Shown here in pieces: positions 33,203-41,715 of a DNA stretch of 43,172 bases. Position numbers and translations under genes: made by a program. The notes under the pieces are model-generated. The model was not told where the DNA came from, ran no database searches, and saw only the letters and a list, made by a program, of their open reading frames with translations. Every line of letters starts with the position of its first letter. Positions within the stretch are counted from its first letter, which is position 1. Location: assembly GCA_002448875.1 (NCBI GenBank), contig DKAS01000109.1, positions 6,467-49,638 of the forward strand. The letters are read 5' to 3'. The DNA comes from Proteobacteria bacterium UBA6920 (GTDB lineage Bacteria > Pseudomonadota > Gammaproteobacteria > SG8-11).

Positions 33203-34045
33203 GTGGGCAGCTTGGATAGCAAAACAGAATACGGCGAACCGACGTTCCGTCAGTACGAACAGACGGGCTGGGACCGCAAGGCAAAAACCTATCATGACCT
33301 CGCTGGCGGGATCACGCGCGAGGCGGCGCGCTTCCTGCTCGATGCGGCACAGGCAGGGCCGGGTGCCCAACTGCTGGACGTGGCCTGCGGCCCGGGTTAT
33401 GGCGCGGGTTATGCGAGCCGGCGCGGCGTCCATGCCATAGGCGTCGATTTTGCGCCCGGCATGGTGCGCGAAGCCAGGAAAAATTTTCCCGGCACCGACT
33501 ATCGCGAAGGCGATGCCGAAGCGCTGTCCTTTCCCGACCAGAGCTTTGACGCCGTGATTTGCTCGTTCGGATTGATGCATTTTTCCGCGCCGGAGCGGGC
33601 GATAAGCGAGGCCTTGCGCGTACTCAAACCCGGTGGCCGCTATGTTTTCACCGTCTGGTCGGGCGCAGACCGGCATGACTATTTCGGTCTGGTGCTGCAG
33701 GCCATTCAGTCGCACGGTACGCTGGATGTGCCGTTGCCGCCGGCGCCGCCGTTTTTTCGCTTCAGCGAACCGGCGGAATGCGAGCGCGTGCTGGTTGCCG
33801 CGGGGTTTGAAACCGTTGCCATCGAGGAATTGGCCTTGCAATGGCAGCCCGGTTCGACGGCGGATTTTCTCGCGTTTCTGGAAAAAAGCTCGGTGCGCAT
33901 GGCGATGCTGCTGGAAAGCCAGACGCCTGATGCGCTGGCGAAGATTCGGCGCAGTATTCTCGAGTCGGGGCAGCGTTTCCGACGCGATACGAAATATCAG
34001 TTGAACTGGCCGGCGGTCATGGCGGTGGCGCGCAAGCCCGCTTAG
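33203..34045 (+). CDS. Class I SAM-dependent methyltransferase
   Basis: The 280-residue protein has the SAM-binding Rossmann fold: LLDVACGPGYGAGYA (motif I), IGVDFAPGMVREARKNFPG (motif II acidic residue), EGDAEALSFPDQSFDAVIC and LRVLKPGGRYVFTVW (post I/III). This is the UbiE/COQ5-like group that methylates small molecules; the target is unknown. The start is uncertain: GTG 33203 or TTG 33212 (behind GGGTGG) are possible, and there is no in-frame ATG before the fold. It is 70 bases after mntP and convergent with the carotenoid-cyclase-like gene. Confidence 0.82.
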   Translation: MGSLDSKTEYGEPTFRQYEQTGWDRKAKTYHDLAGGITREAARFLLDAAQAGPGAQLLDVACGPGYGAGYASRRGVHAIGVDFAPGMVREARKNFPGTDYREGDAEALSFPDQSFDAVICSFGLMHFSAPERAISEALRVLKPGGRYVFTVWSGADRHDYFGLVLQAIQSHGTLDVPLPPAPPFFRFSEPAECERVLVAAGFETVAIEELALQWQPGSTADFLAFLEKSSVRMAMLLESQTPDALAKIRRSILESGQRFRRDTKYQLNWPAVMAVARKPA

Positions 34046-34081
34046 CCAAAGGTGCGGATCGCCGTGGCGCCACTGCCATGA

Positions 34082-35014
34082 CTAAAACAGCAGTTGGCGC
34101 AGTTTCCTGCCGGAAGCCAGCCAGATTTTAATCGCTTCATAGATGATCACCGTGGTGTAGCTGACGGCGAACCAGACGACTACTTCCTCCAGCGGCAAGC
34201 CGTGCCAGGCGCCGATAAATATCCCCATCATTGCCTCGCTTTGAAAGCCCCACCAGCCATAAGGCAGCGCCAGGGTGGCTTCCCAGATCAGGCTGATCTG
34301 CACCATGACGAGAAAGGTGAGATTCAGGGCTCGCCAGTTGATAAATGCTTTGACGCCGGGGTAAAGGGCGAGCGACGGCACCAGCGCCACCAGAGTGATG
34401 TAGGTGAAATACCAGGGAAAGCCCGCAGCGGAGTCGGCGGCGGTTTTCTTGTAAGTCACGGCCAGGGCAATGAGCGTCAGGCCGATGAATACCGAGGGCC
34501 AGTGAAAATACAGCAATTTCTTCAACTGCGCGCTGGCTGTGGCATAGTCCGTTACGTTATAGCGCGCCAACCAGTATTCGTCCCCCCATACGTAAATCAA
34601 CAGTACGGTGCTGAAGCCGGAAACGTAAAACACGATCTCCTCCAGCGGCAAAGGGCCACCGACAGCGGGAAAACTCAAGCCGGTAACGGCGTAGTGGTTG
34701 GGGAACACGAAAAAACTGTTGCCGAACAGTACATCGAGCAGGATGCCCATGGGGATCAGAATCACCAGGCTGTAGGCGAAGGCTCGCCGTTGCATGGCGA
34801 TTTGCCGGTAGCGCCAGGTCCACAGCAGCAGCGCGACCATTGGCAGCAGAAACAGGCTGAGACTGATGGTGTAACCCAGCGGTGTGGGGTCAGGGGAGGT
34901 GGCTACCAGAATCGCCGGCGAGACCACCGTGCGCAGGGTCAGAATCACCGGGAGCACGAAAATTACAACGAAATAAGCGGCGACGGCGGCCGCCTGGCGC
35001 AGTGAAGAGGTCAT
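34082..35014 (-). CDS. Lycopene cyclase domain (CrtYcd-like) membrane protein
   Basis: The 310-residue membrane protein has about eight hydrophobic segments and two copies of the PxEE motif of heterodimeric-type lycopene cyclases: PLPLEEIVFYVSGF (Glu125, Glu126) and LPLEEVVVWFAVSY (Glu276, Glu277). It thus looks like a tandem CarR-domain protein, equivalent to fused CrtYc and CrtYd, which cyclise the ends of lycopene. No other carotenoid gene is in the window, so cyclase activity is unproven, and a related membrane role is possible. ATG 35014 has AAGGAA upstream; the apparent TTG 35020 start is rejected. Confidence 0.7.
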   Translation of the reverse strand: MTSSLRQAAAVAAYFVVIFVLPVILTLRTVVSPAILVATSPDPTPLGYTISLSLFLLPMVALLLWTWRYRQIAMQRRAFAYSLVILIPMGILLDVLFGNSFFVFPNHYAVTGLSFPAVGGPLPLEEIVFYVSGFSTVLLIYVWGDEYWLARYNVTDYATASAQLKKLLYFHWPSVFIGLTLIALAVTYKKTAADSAAGFPWYFTYITLVALVPSLALYPGVKAFINWRALNLTFLVMVQISLIWEATLALPYGWWGFQSEAMMGIFIGAWHGLPLEEVVVWFAVSYTTVIIYEAIKIWLASGRKLRQLLF

Positions 35015-35922
35015 AGGCAAAGCATTCCTTGGCCAACTTACGGTTCAGTGCTCGCCGTTCATTGTACCGCTGCGCCGGGGTTGCTGCCTACCGCGGGCGG
35101 CCCCTGCCGGCAGTTGAATGTCGCCTGGTGTACACTCGGTGTCTCGCCCCGTGCATGTTCACCGTCGCTGTCGCCGCCAGCACGGATTACGCCGGAAAAG
35201 GCTAAAACTCCTTACGCCACAACAGTGTGCGCTAGCGCTTAAAGGTCTAAATACCAGGCAGCGCATGTTCACGGAGGGTGTTCCAGCGCGACCCGCGGAT
35301 GGCGATGCATGACACTGAAAGTTCGTGTTTGTTTCTGGCAGGTTACAGCTGAACACGCCACGGTATTAAGAATCGCTAATAGAGAGTTTGCTTAAAATTA
35401 TAGCGGATAGGTATTGCGTTTGTGTGCATTTAACTTTACTTTCCGCTATGCGCTGATGGTGATGATGAAAAATTTTAATGTGCTGCGGCGCGGTCGTTGT
35501 GTTGATGGCAAACAATCAATAAAAAGCAACACGACGGCGAAATCGGGGGGATCGCTCAGGTTAGCGGCCGCAGGTGGCGCTGTGCTCTAATGGGGTGAAA
35601 CCGGTGTGGCTGTTGTTCGAAGCCGCGCTGCGTTTTATCGTACCGCATGCTTTTTCTTTCCCGTGCAATTGTCTGAGTTGGATTCCGGAACCCGGTGCAG
35701 GCGCGAGGGCCGATGCTGAGCGCCCATCGGGTGCGGTTTTCAATATCTGAACCGGAGCGATAACTACATGCAATCCAGCAGCGGTCGGCGGATGACGCCG
35801 GTGTTGCATGTGGCTAGCGTTTTGCGGTTCTGCAGGAAGTCAGGGTAAAACAAGGGGATTGACGCGGATCGTTAGTATGTTCTGAAGCAGTACTCAAGTC
35901 TAAAAATCAAAAAGGAGACGCT
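35015..35922. other. Long intergenic region with two stem-loops
   Basis: These 908 bases, the longest gap in the window, hold no supported gene. The AT-rich part 35360-35540 contains ATAGCGGA (35400-35407) facing TCCGCTAT (35442-35449), and CGTTGTGTTG (35495-35504) facing CAACACGACG (35527-35536) with one G-U. CCGATG/CATCGG lie near 35711-35735. A TTGACG at 35859-35864 may be a -35 for the next gene, but no good -10 follows. An unannotated RNA is possible. Confidence 0.45.
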
Positions 35923-38616
35923 ATGCAGTTTCGCAAGAAGCTTATGTTCGGAGCAGTACTAAGCGCCGCCATGATTCCGATGGCCATGGCGAATGGGCAA
36001 TTCACGGTAATCCAGACGGGTGATTTTCACGGTCATCTCACGCCGCGCCCCAATTTGCGTGCCACCAACGACGCCGCGAAAAATACCTACGGTGAAATGG
36101 TGGGCGGTCTGGCGCGGGTAAAAACCCAGATCGACCAGATCCGTCAGGCCAAGGGCGTGGGCAATACGCTGTTATTGCATACCGGTGACACCATCCAGGG
36201 TTCGGGCGAGGTGCAATACACCCGCGGCCAGGCCATTGTCGATGTGGTCGACCTTTTCGGTATTGATGGCTATGCGCCGGGCAACTGGGACTACGTCTAC
36301 GGTCCGGAGCGTTTCAAGGAGCTGTTTGCGACCAACCTGGCGCCCACCTTACCCACCTTGCCCGAACAGACCAAAGGCAAAGTGGTATTGCCGCCGGATG
36401 CTACGCGCTGGGGTGGCCTGGTGTCCAATTTGTATTTGACCAGCGTGGACAGCACTGCGCCGGCGCGGCCGACCGCCGTCTATGCGGATGACGGCACTTC
36501 AGAGACGCTCAATAAGTCCCTGACCAGTCAGGACGCGAACGTCAGCCAGGCGGAATACGATAATTGGGCGAACTGGTATGTCGATCACGGTCAGCGGGTG
36601 TTGCCGCCGTACCGGATCAAGATCGTCAACGGGGTGAAGGTCGGGATCATCGGCTGCACGACCAGCCGCGGTCCGCAGGTGGTGGGCAGCTGGGTCACCG
36701 CCGGCCTGGAATACACCGACTGTTCGCGCGAAGTGCCGAAATTCGCCAAGGAAGCCCGTGCCAACGGCGCCGAGGTGGTGCTGCTGATCACGGAAATCGA
36801 AATCGGCCGCAACATTGCCATCATGAAGAACAATATCAACAGCGCGGCGGAGCATGTGGATCTGATCCTGAACTCCGACATGCATGAGGAACCGATGACC
36901 GGGCCGATCGTGATTCATGACAAGCAGGGTCTGGAAACCCGCATCATGGAAGCGGGTCAGGACGGCACCCTGGTCAATGAAATCACCATCAATGTCAGCG
37001 GCGGCAAGGTCAGCTTTTCCAATCATGTCGCCCATCGCATCAACGACAAGTTGGCTGACGACCCCGCCGTAGCCGCCATGGTGGCCAAGGTGCGCGCGCC
37101 GTTCAACGCAGCTTTCGACGCGACGATTCCCTGTAGCGTTAACAGCCCTTATGTGAATCCTTTCAGCGTCATGCAAGTGGCCAACGTCACCGATGCCGAC
37201 GTCATCTGCCTGGAAGGCCCGCTGGATGAGGTTATCGGCCACACGGAAATCGATCTGCACCGCAGCAATTATTCGCACCAGGATATGGCGGCGGTCATCG
37301 AGGGCAGCTCGCACGACCTGATCGCCGACGCGATGCGCTGGTGGGGCGGCTCGGACCTGGCCACCGTGCGCGGATTCCGCTACGGTACTCAAATCGCCGG
37401 CGGTACGCCCGGCAATCCCGGTGCCATTACTCGCAACGACATCTACCATCTGGTGCCGATCGGCGCCCGTATCGGCAAGGCGGCACGGGTCGCGGCCAAC
37501 CAGTTGCGCAACCAGATCGATAACTCCTCGCGTGCTGTGTTCAGCAGCGACACCAATACGTCGGTCATCGCCCAGGCCTTGTACAACAACACCCTGAGCA
37601 CCGCCGCTGCCTATCCGGGCGCCGGTCTGGCCACCCATGGCGCCGAAGGCAGCCCCAGCGGTTGGGGTGGCGGCTGGTTGTTCGCCTATTCGGGCGAAGG
37701 GTTCCACATGAACTTCGCGCCGTACTACGCCGCCAGCTGGCAGGCGCCTTTGGACTCGGTCGTCGTCGGTTCCGGCTATAACGCGCTGACGAATACGACC
37801 AAGGCACAGCCGCCCAAGGATACCTCGCGGGCGCGTTCCTTGACCGTGAGCGTAACTTGCGCCTACCTGCCACCCGCTGAACAGACGTCGACAGGGTGCA
37901 GCGTGACAGATACGGAAACCCGTTACCAGACGGTGATCACCACGGCGAACAATGGCTCCTATACCGCCGCCTGGAAAGCGCCTTATCCGGCCAGCGCCAG
38001 CTACACTCCGGTGCTGCTCAATGCCAGCGGCTGGCAATATCTGAATGGTACGCCCAACCAGCCGACCACGGGGTTCGTCGATCAGCACTTCAAGGCGGGC
38101 TTGTTCACGGTGTCAGGCTACTGGTACGCGCAGAGCCCCAACACCATGAACAACTGCAAGAACTGCTATCCGACGGGTAAGGCCATGCCTGCCATGGGCG
38201 CCGATGGGCATCCGGTGCTGCTGGGTGCCGACGGCCAGTTGAATCCGGACTATGCGTATCTGCTGCCGCTCAATGCCAAGACTCTGGACGATGGCAGCGT
38301 CGTGGCGGCGTTGGATGCCAACAAGAATCCGGAGCTGGTCAAGGACGCTGCGGGGAATCTGGTCTGGAGCAACGGCATGCCGAAAGTTGCCGGCCGGCCC
38401 ATCGCCCTGACGGAAATCATTCAGCGTTACCTGGCGGCCAAGGGTACGATCAACGCGGGTAACCTGCCGGTAAATCGCATCGGACTGGTCAATAACGATG
38501 GCAGCGCGCAGATCCATCTGCCGGACTTTTCCAGTGTCTACGGCTTTCCGGTCATGCAGCCGCTGTGCGGCACCATTGGCTTGACGGCTGCCAGTGCTCT
38601 GAACTGCCTGCAGTAA
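35923..38616 (+). CDS. Exported 5'-nucleotidase / SoxB-like metallophosphoesterase
   Basis: The 897-residue protein has a signal peptide (MQFRKKLMFGAVLSAAMIPM, cleavage near A24) and a metallophosphoesterase domain: QTGDFHGHL (Asp34, His36), HTGDTIQGSG (Asp89), APGNWDYVYG (Asn121) and LILNSDMHEE. The usual 5'-nucleotidase GNHE is GNWD here, a feature shared with SoxB thiosulfohydrolases (GHWEF). A C-terminal nucleotidase domain (EIDLHRSNYSHQDMAAVIEGSSHD, VRGFRYGTQ, GGWLFAYSG) carries an extra segment of about 150 residues (600-760). AAAAAGGAG precedes ATG 35923. A strong terminator follows. Nucleotide hydrolysis or a sulfur-linked role are both possible; the sulfur-transport genes downstream favour the second, as inference. 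Confidence 0.85.
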   Translation: MQFRKKLMFGAVLSAAMIPMAMANGQFTVIQTGDFHGHLTPRPNLRATNDAAKNTYGEMVGGLARVKTQIDQIRQAKGVGNTLLLHTGDTIQGSGEVQYTRGQAIVDVVDLFGIDGYAPGNWDYVYGPERFKELFATNLAPTLPTLPEQTKGKVVLPPDATRWGGLVSNLYLTSVDSTAPARPTAVYADDGTSETLNKSLTSQDANVSQAEYDNWANWYVDHGQRVLPPYRIKIVNGVKVGIIGCTTSRGPQVVGSWVTAGLEYTDCSREVPKFAKEARANGAEVVLLITEIEIGRNIAIMKNNINSAAEHVDLILNSDMHEEPMTGPIVIHDKQGLETRIMEAGQDGTLVNEITINVSGGKVSFSNHVAHRINDKLADDPAVAAMVAKVRAPFNAAFDATIPCSVNSPYVNPFSVMQVANVTDADVICLEGPLDEVIGHTEIDLHRSNYSHQDMAAVIEGSSHDLIADAMRWWGGSDLATVRGFRYGTQIAGGTPGNPGAITRNDIYHLVPIGARIGKAARVAANQLRNQIDNSSRAVFSSDTNTSVIAQALYNNTLSTAAAYPGAGLATHGAEGSPSGWGGGWLFAYSGEGFHMNFAPYYAASWQAPLDSVVVGSGYNALTNTTKAQPPKDTSRARSLTVSVTCAYLPPAEQTSTGCSVTDTETRYQTVITTANNGSYTAAWKAPYPASASYTPVLLNASGWQYLNGTPNQPTTGFVDQHFKAGLFTVSGYWYAQSPNTMNNCKNCYPTGKAMPAMGADGHPVLLGADGQLNPDYAYLLPLNAKTLDDGSVVAALDANKNPELVKDAAGNLVWSNGMPKVAGRPIALTEIIQRYLAAKGTINAGNLPVNRIGLVNNDGSAQIHLPDFSSVYGFPVMQPLCGTIGLTAASALNCLQ

Positions 38617-39001
38617 TATAAACAGAAATAAAACACCGAACCCGCAATGGCCGCTGGCCGTTGCGGTTCCCTAAGCCCCGCTGCCGCGGGGCTTTTTATT
38701 TGCACGTAAGATTTGCGTCTGCCCGTCCATCACGGCTTGGTTGGGTAGCGATGCGCCAGTGCATTTTCAAAATGTATACAAAGCATCTTGCGGCAACGGC
38801 GCTGCTTTTATCGAGCAGGTTGAAGCATTTAATTGCTGACGTTGTAATTGGTCGTCGGCCGCAATTTAGAAATTAAGGAAAATTGATCTAAACTGGAAAA
38901 TAAAACGGGGAATAGCCTGGTTGAACGTAAACCGGTAATCATTGATCTGACGCGCCGCCTTCCGTATGATTTTACGACTTTCGATAGAAGGAATTAGCGA
39001 A
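38617..39001. other. Gap holding a double hairpin, otherwise no gene
   Basis: The first hairpin (about 38638-38670) pairs CCGCAA with TTGCGG and GGCC with GGCC. The second is the terminator at 38673-38700. The rest (38700-39001) is moderately AT-rich and probably contains the promoter of the ankyrin gene, but no clear -35/-10 pair is seen. Confidence 0.55.
38673..38700 (+). terminator. Rho-independent terminator of the 5'-nucleotidase gene
   Basis: A perfect 9-base stem AAGCCCCGC (38673-38681) / GCGGGGCTT (38686-38694) with a TGCC loop is followed by TTTATT, and lies 57 bases past the stop. A larger hairpin precedes it. This is the only canonical terminator with a U-tract I found in the window. 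Confidence 0.9.
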
Positions 39002-39571
39002 ATGGCGTGTTCACATCGGAAAAAGTGCCAGTTGTTTTCCCAATTCGTGATGCATCCCGCGCTGTTTATCTGGCAGGACAGGTATTGCGACGCTGATTTC
39101 CATCGTTGTGTGCGATTCATAAAGTCCGAAAAGGGCTTCACCGTTCCCGTCACTCTGCTGCCCAATGGCCGCTTGCTCGACGTCCGCCAGACCGAAGACG
39201 AAGTGCGCGGCAATATCCTGTTTAACGCGGTGGTGAAAAACCGCAGTTGGATGTTAAAAAGCCTGCTGGAAAAACTCGGCGCCGACGTCAACTATCAAAA
39301 TCGTTATGGCATGAGCGCGCTGATGATCGCGGCGGAAAACGGTCAGGAGCAGATGCTGGAAATTCTCCTGGAACACGGCGCCGATGCGACCTTGACCACT
39401 GTTTCCGGCGAAACGGCCGCGCAGCTGGCGGAGCGCAAGGGTTTCAGAGATGTGGCGGCGACGCTGCGCGCCTGGCACGGCGAAAACGCCGGCGGTGGCA
39501 AATCCCTGTGGCGCAAAACCCCGAGACAATTTTCCCCGGCTACGGCAAAACAAAAAGGAGTTCAGGTATGA
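39002..39571 (+). CDS. Four-cysteine domain plus ankyrin-repeat protein
   Basis: The 189-residue cytoplasmic protein has an N-terminal domain of about 60 residues with Cys3, Cys9, Cys29 and Cys36 (MACSHRKKCQLF, RYCDADFHRCVRF, then VPVTLLPNGRLLD). I know this pattern from small proteins and sensor proteins of sulfur and anaerobic bacteria; it probably binds a metal or iron-sulfur cluster. Residues 70-155 hold two to three ankyrin repeats (LLEKLGADVNYQNRYGMSALMIAAENG, LLEHGADATLTTVSGETAAQLAERKG), which mediate protein contacts. GAAGGA precedes ATG 39002. Its stop overlaps the start of the YeeE/YedE gene by four bases (ATGA), so the two are translationally coupled. Confidence 0.8.
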   Translation: MACSHRKKCQLFSQFVMHPALFIWQDRYCDADFHRCVRFIKSEKGFTVPVTLLPNGRLLDVRQTEDEVRGNILFNAVVKNRSWMLKSLLEKLGADVNYQNRYGMSALMIAAENGQEQMLEILLEHGADATLTTVSGETAAQLAERKGFRDVAATLRAWHGENAGGGKSLWRKTPRQFSPATAKQKGVQV

Positions 39572-40197
39572 GCGAGTATCTGTCCTGGTGGTGGGTGTCG
39601 CTTGGTCTCAGCGCCATTACTCTGGGGCATTGGCTTATTCACAATCGTGCCATGGGGGTTTCCGGCAGTTGGGCAAGAATCGTCAAATGGCACGAGGACA
39701 GCGTCGCGGACAAGTCCGCAAAGCCTTTCGTCAATCGGCCGAAGCTGTTCATGGATGCGCTGATGCGGGCTTCCATCGACGAATTCGGCAAGGATGCCGT
39801 AGAGGCGGCGATCGTCATGCGACGCAATCGGCGCATGACGCAGCGCGACGATGTGGACGTGGAACGTGGCGCGGCGCGCGTGCCGGGTGGGGCACACCTG
39901 TTGTTTCTGCTGGCCATGATCGTGGGTTCGGCCCTGGCCACGATACACACCCGGGGCGCCATGCAATTCACCTTTGACCTGGGAGCCTTGCACCGCGCAA
40001 TTTTTGGCGGAGGTATTTCCTATTATCTGTCGCTGATACTCGGTGGCTTGATGATAGGTTTCGGCACCCAGCTGGCCGGAGGCTGCACGTCCGGGCACGG
40101 CTTGAACGGCGTGCCGCGCCTGGTGCCTGTCAGCATTCTGGCCACCATGGTATTTCTCGGGACCGCGGTGTCTGTGTCCCTGCTTATCAATCCCTGA
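39568..40197 (+). CDS. YeeE/YedE-family sulfur transporter, first half
   Basis: The 209-residue membrane protein has an N-terminal segment (3-22), a hydrophilic stretch and membrane helices from about 108 on, with the family signature AGGCTSGHGLNG (near 171-182), whose cysteine lies in the pore of TsuA-type proteins. YeeE/YedE proteins take up thiosulfate or related sulfur species. Here the transporter is split in two genes, this one with the first motif and the next with the second. The start ATG 39568 follows AAAAAGGAG and overlaps the Cys4-ankyrin gene by four bases, tying that protein to transport. Confidence 0.87.
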   Translation: MSEYLSWWWVSLGLSAITLGHWLIHNRAMGVSGSWARIVKWHEDSVADKSAKPFVNRPKLFMDALMRASIDEFGKDAVEAAIVMRRNRRMTQRDDVDVERGAARVPGGAHLLFLLAMIVGSALATIHTRGAMQFTFDLGALHRAIFGGGISYYLSLILGGLMIGFGTQLAGGCTSGHGLNGVPRLVPVSILATMVFLGTAVSVSLLINP

Positions 40198-40214
40198 CAG
40201 GAAAGGACGTCCGT

Positions 40215-40643
40215 ATGAATGCCAGTTCGCTTTACTATGTAACCTACACGATATTTGGCCTGCTGATGGGTGGCATGCTGAGCCTGTCGGGTTTCGCCGA
40301 CTACGAACAGGTGCATCGCATGTTTATTTTCGCGGATTTTCGCCTGTTGGCGGGCTTCATGGGGGCGGTGATGATCTCGATGGCGGCTTACCTGTTTCTC
40401 GGCCTGGGGCGGGGCATAGGCAGAAAGAAATACGACAGCGGAACCATCATCGGCAGTATGTTGTTCGGCACCGGCTGGGCCATGTCCGGTGCCTGCCCCG
40501 GTATCGCCCTGGTGCAGCTCGGCCAGGGCCAGCTCGCGGCCCTGTTCACCCTGTTCGGCGTCGCCGCCGGCGCCTGGGTGTATCGGCAGATGGCCACCGG
40601 CACGACGTTGAAGCTGAGCACGACGGTGTGCGGAGAAGAGTAG
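40215..40643 (+). CDS. YeeE/YedE-family sulfur transporter, second half
   Basis: The 142-residue membrane protein has four hydrophobic segments and the second YeeE/YedE signature MSGACPGIALVQLG, with its conserved cysteine, plus GMLSLSGFADYEQVHRMF near the start. With the preceding gene, 17 bases upstream, it would rebuild the two-repeat transporter that is one chain in other species. AGGAAAGGA precedes ATG 40215. The likely substrate is thiosulfate or another small sulfur compound. Confidence 0.87.
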   Translation: MNASSLYYVTYTIFGLLMGGMLSLSGFADYEQVHRMFIFADFRLLAGFMGAVMISMAAYLFLGLGRGIGRKKYDSGTIIGSMLFGTGWAMSGACPGIALVQLGQGQLAALFTLFGVAAGAWVYRQMATGTTLKLSTTVCGEE

Positions 40644-41205
40644 TCGCTTGCGAATTCAATGCTAGACAGAGACATTCAGTGAATACCTGATTCCGCGATC
40701 ACGGTATGATTTCATGCATGATAAGGCGGTGTCGCTGATATAAAAAGTGTGATGTGAATCACAATATTTGCTCTATTTCCCGCGCTACAATTTCTTCGCT
40801 GCTGGCGGTGCCGGCAGGCAAAGTTACTGTCTTCCCCCGGGGACACAGCCGGCTTTGCGCCTGGAACCGGCGCGGAGGTCCGAATATTTGCGGTTTTCCT
40901 TCTTGGTTAAATCCGATTTTCCCCCTCTGATCGAAATCTCTCTTCCCTGTTTGATTTGTTATATCGCCGCTGGCGGCGCCGAATCCAATATCCCAAAAAA
41001 TATTCCCTTATAAATTACAGAATTACACGTTTATGCCGATAAAAACATGTTGCGCGGCTGCGCTGAAGAAGGCGGTTGACCCCTGACTTCCTCGAATAGC
41101 GGGCGTGGCGCAACGGTCGTCTTTGGTCCCTGGTGGTGCGGTGGCGCGATAGTGGTTGCTGCCATTGCCGGGGTGGGTGGTTCACCAATGCGTGAGGTTA
41201 TGAAC
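40644..41205. other. Leader/intergenic region downstream of a CRP promoter
   Basis: These 562 bases hold the CRP site and promoter (40748-40791), followed by about 400 bases without a credible gene. GCCGGC at about 40810 and again at about 40848 flank CTGTC/GACACAG and CCCC/GGGG pairings, so alternative hairpins are possible in the RNA. Later parts (40880-41030) are AT-rich. No terminator is seen. Confidence 0.5.
40748..40791 (+). promoter_or_regulatory. Consensus CRP/Vfr site with class II promoter
   Basis: TGTGATGTGAATCACA (40748-40763) matches TGTGA-N6-TCACA perfectly and is fully palindromic around GTGA. A -10 TACAAT (5/6) lies at 40786-40791, predicting a start near 40797-40798. The site centre (40755.5) is then at about -41.5, the exact class II position that overlaps the -35. 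This is a cAMP-receptor-protein-activated promoter by layout. Confidence 0.8.
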
Positions 41206-41715
41206 ATGTGTAGTGCGAGAGCGGCTGTCGCGGACAAGCGTAAAACCAGTGATCGGCGTCATACGAAAACAGACTATAAGCGGCGGATCTTCGATCGACG
41301 CACACGAACTTTCCTGTACGAGAGAACGATACACCTGACCGATACCAATATGTTCGGCAGTGTGTATTTCGCGCGATTTTTCGATATGCAGGGCGAGGCC
41401 CGGGAAGAGTACATGCTGTTCCTGCTGGGCAAGGACATGGCGGAATTTATCGGCGCGGGGTACAACATCGTTACCATCAGCGCCAGTAACCGTTACTACG
41501 CGCCGTTGATGGTCTACGACAGAATCGTGGTCGAGTTGCAGGTCGTTGACCGCAAGCGTACCAAGGCGAAAATGCAGTTCACCATCAAGCGCCAGGCAGA
41601 TAACTTCGTCTGCGCGGTCGGTGAGCAATGGATAGGATTTACCACGCGTGAGGGTAGGCCTATTGCCATTCCGGACGTGGTGTTGAAAAATTTCCAGAAA
41701 ATTTCGCCGACTTGA
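41206..41715 (+). CDS. Hot-dog acyl-thioesterase, enediyne-thioesterase-like
   Basis: The 169-residue protein has a charged N-terminus (KRKTSDRRHTKTDYKRRIFDRR) and a 4HBT hot-dog domain. LTDTNMFGSVYFARFFDMQGEAREEYM has the Asp/Asn-Gly-Val-Tyr layout of acyl-CoA thioesterases and is closest, from memory, to the polyketide enediyne thioesterase branch. It would release a fatty or polyketide acid from CoA or carrier protein. Start choice is uncertain among ATG 41188, 41200 and 41206; GAGG at 41194-41197 favours 41206. Its TGA shares one base with the ATG of the histidine kinase gene, and a class II CRP promoter lies about 410 bases upstream. Confidence 0.78.
   Translation: MCSARAAVADKRKTSDRRHTKTDYKRRIFDRRTRTFLYERTIHLTDTNMFGSVYFARFFDMQGEAREEYMLFLLGKDMAEFIGAGYNIVTISASNRYYAPLMVYDRIVVELQVVDRKRTKAKMQFTIKRQADNFVCAVGEQWIGFTTREGRPIAIPDVVLKNFQKISPT

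Noticed and set aside
35456..35590. 44-codon frame in the large gap
   Set aside because: No ribosome binding site; it runs through the stem-loops and has no recognisable features.
35600..35630. tRNA T-loop-like GTTCGAAG
   Set aside because: No cloverleaf partners or acceptor stem around it.
36499..38088. 529-codon minus-strand frame
   Set aside because: Antisense to the 5'-nucleotidase gene.
40800..40900. c-di-GMP (GEMM) riboswitch in the CRP-controlled leader
   Set aside because: Some GGCAAAG and GC stems are suggestive, but the conserved GEMM core and tetraloop-receptor order are absent.
40768..41013. 81-codon frame after the CRP site
   Set aside because: It starts at TTG upstream of the predicted transcription start and lacks a ribosome site.
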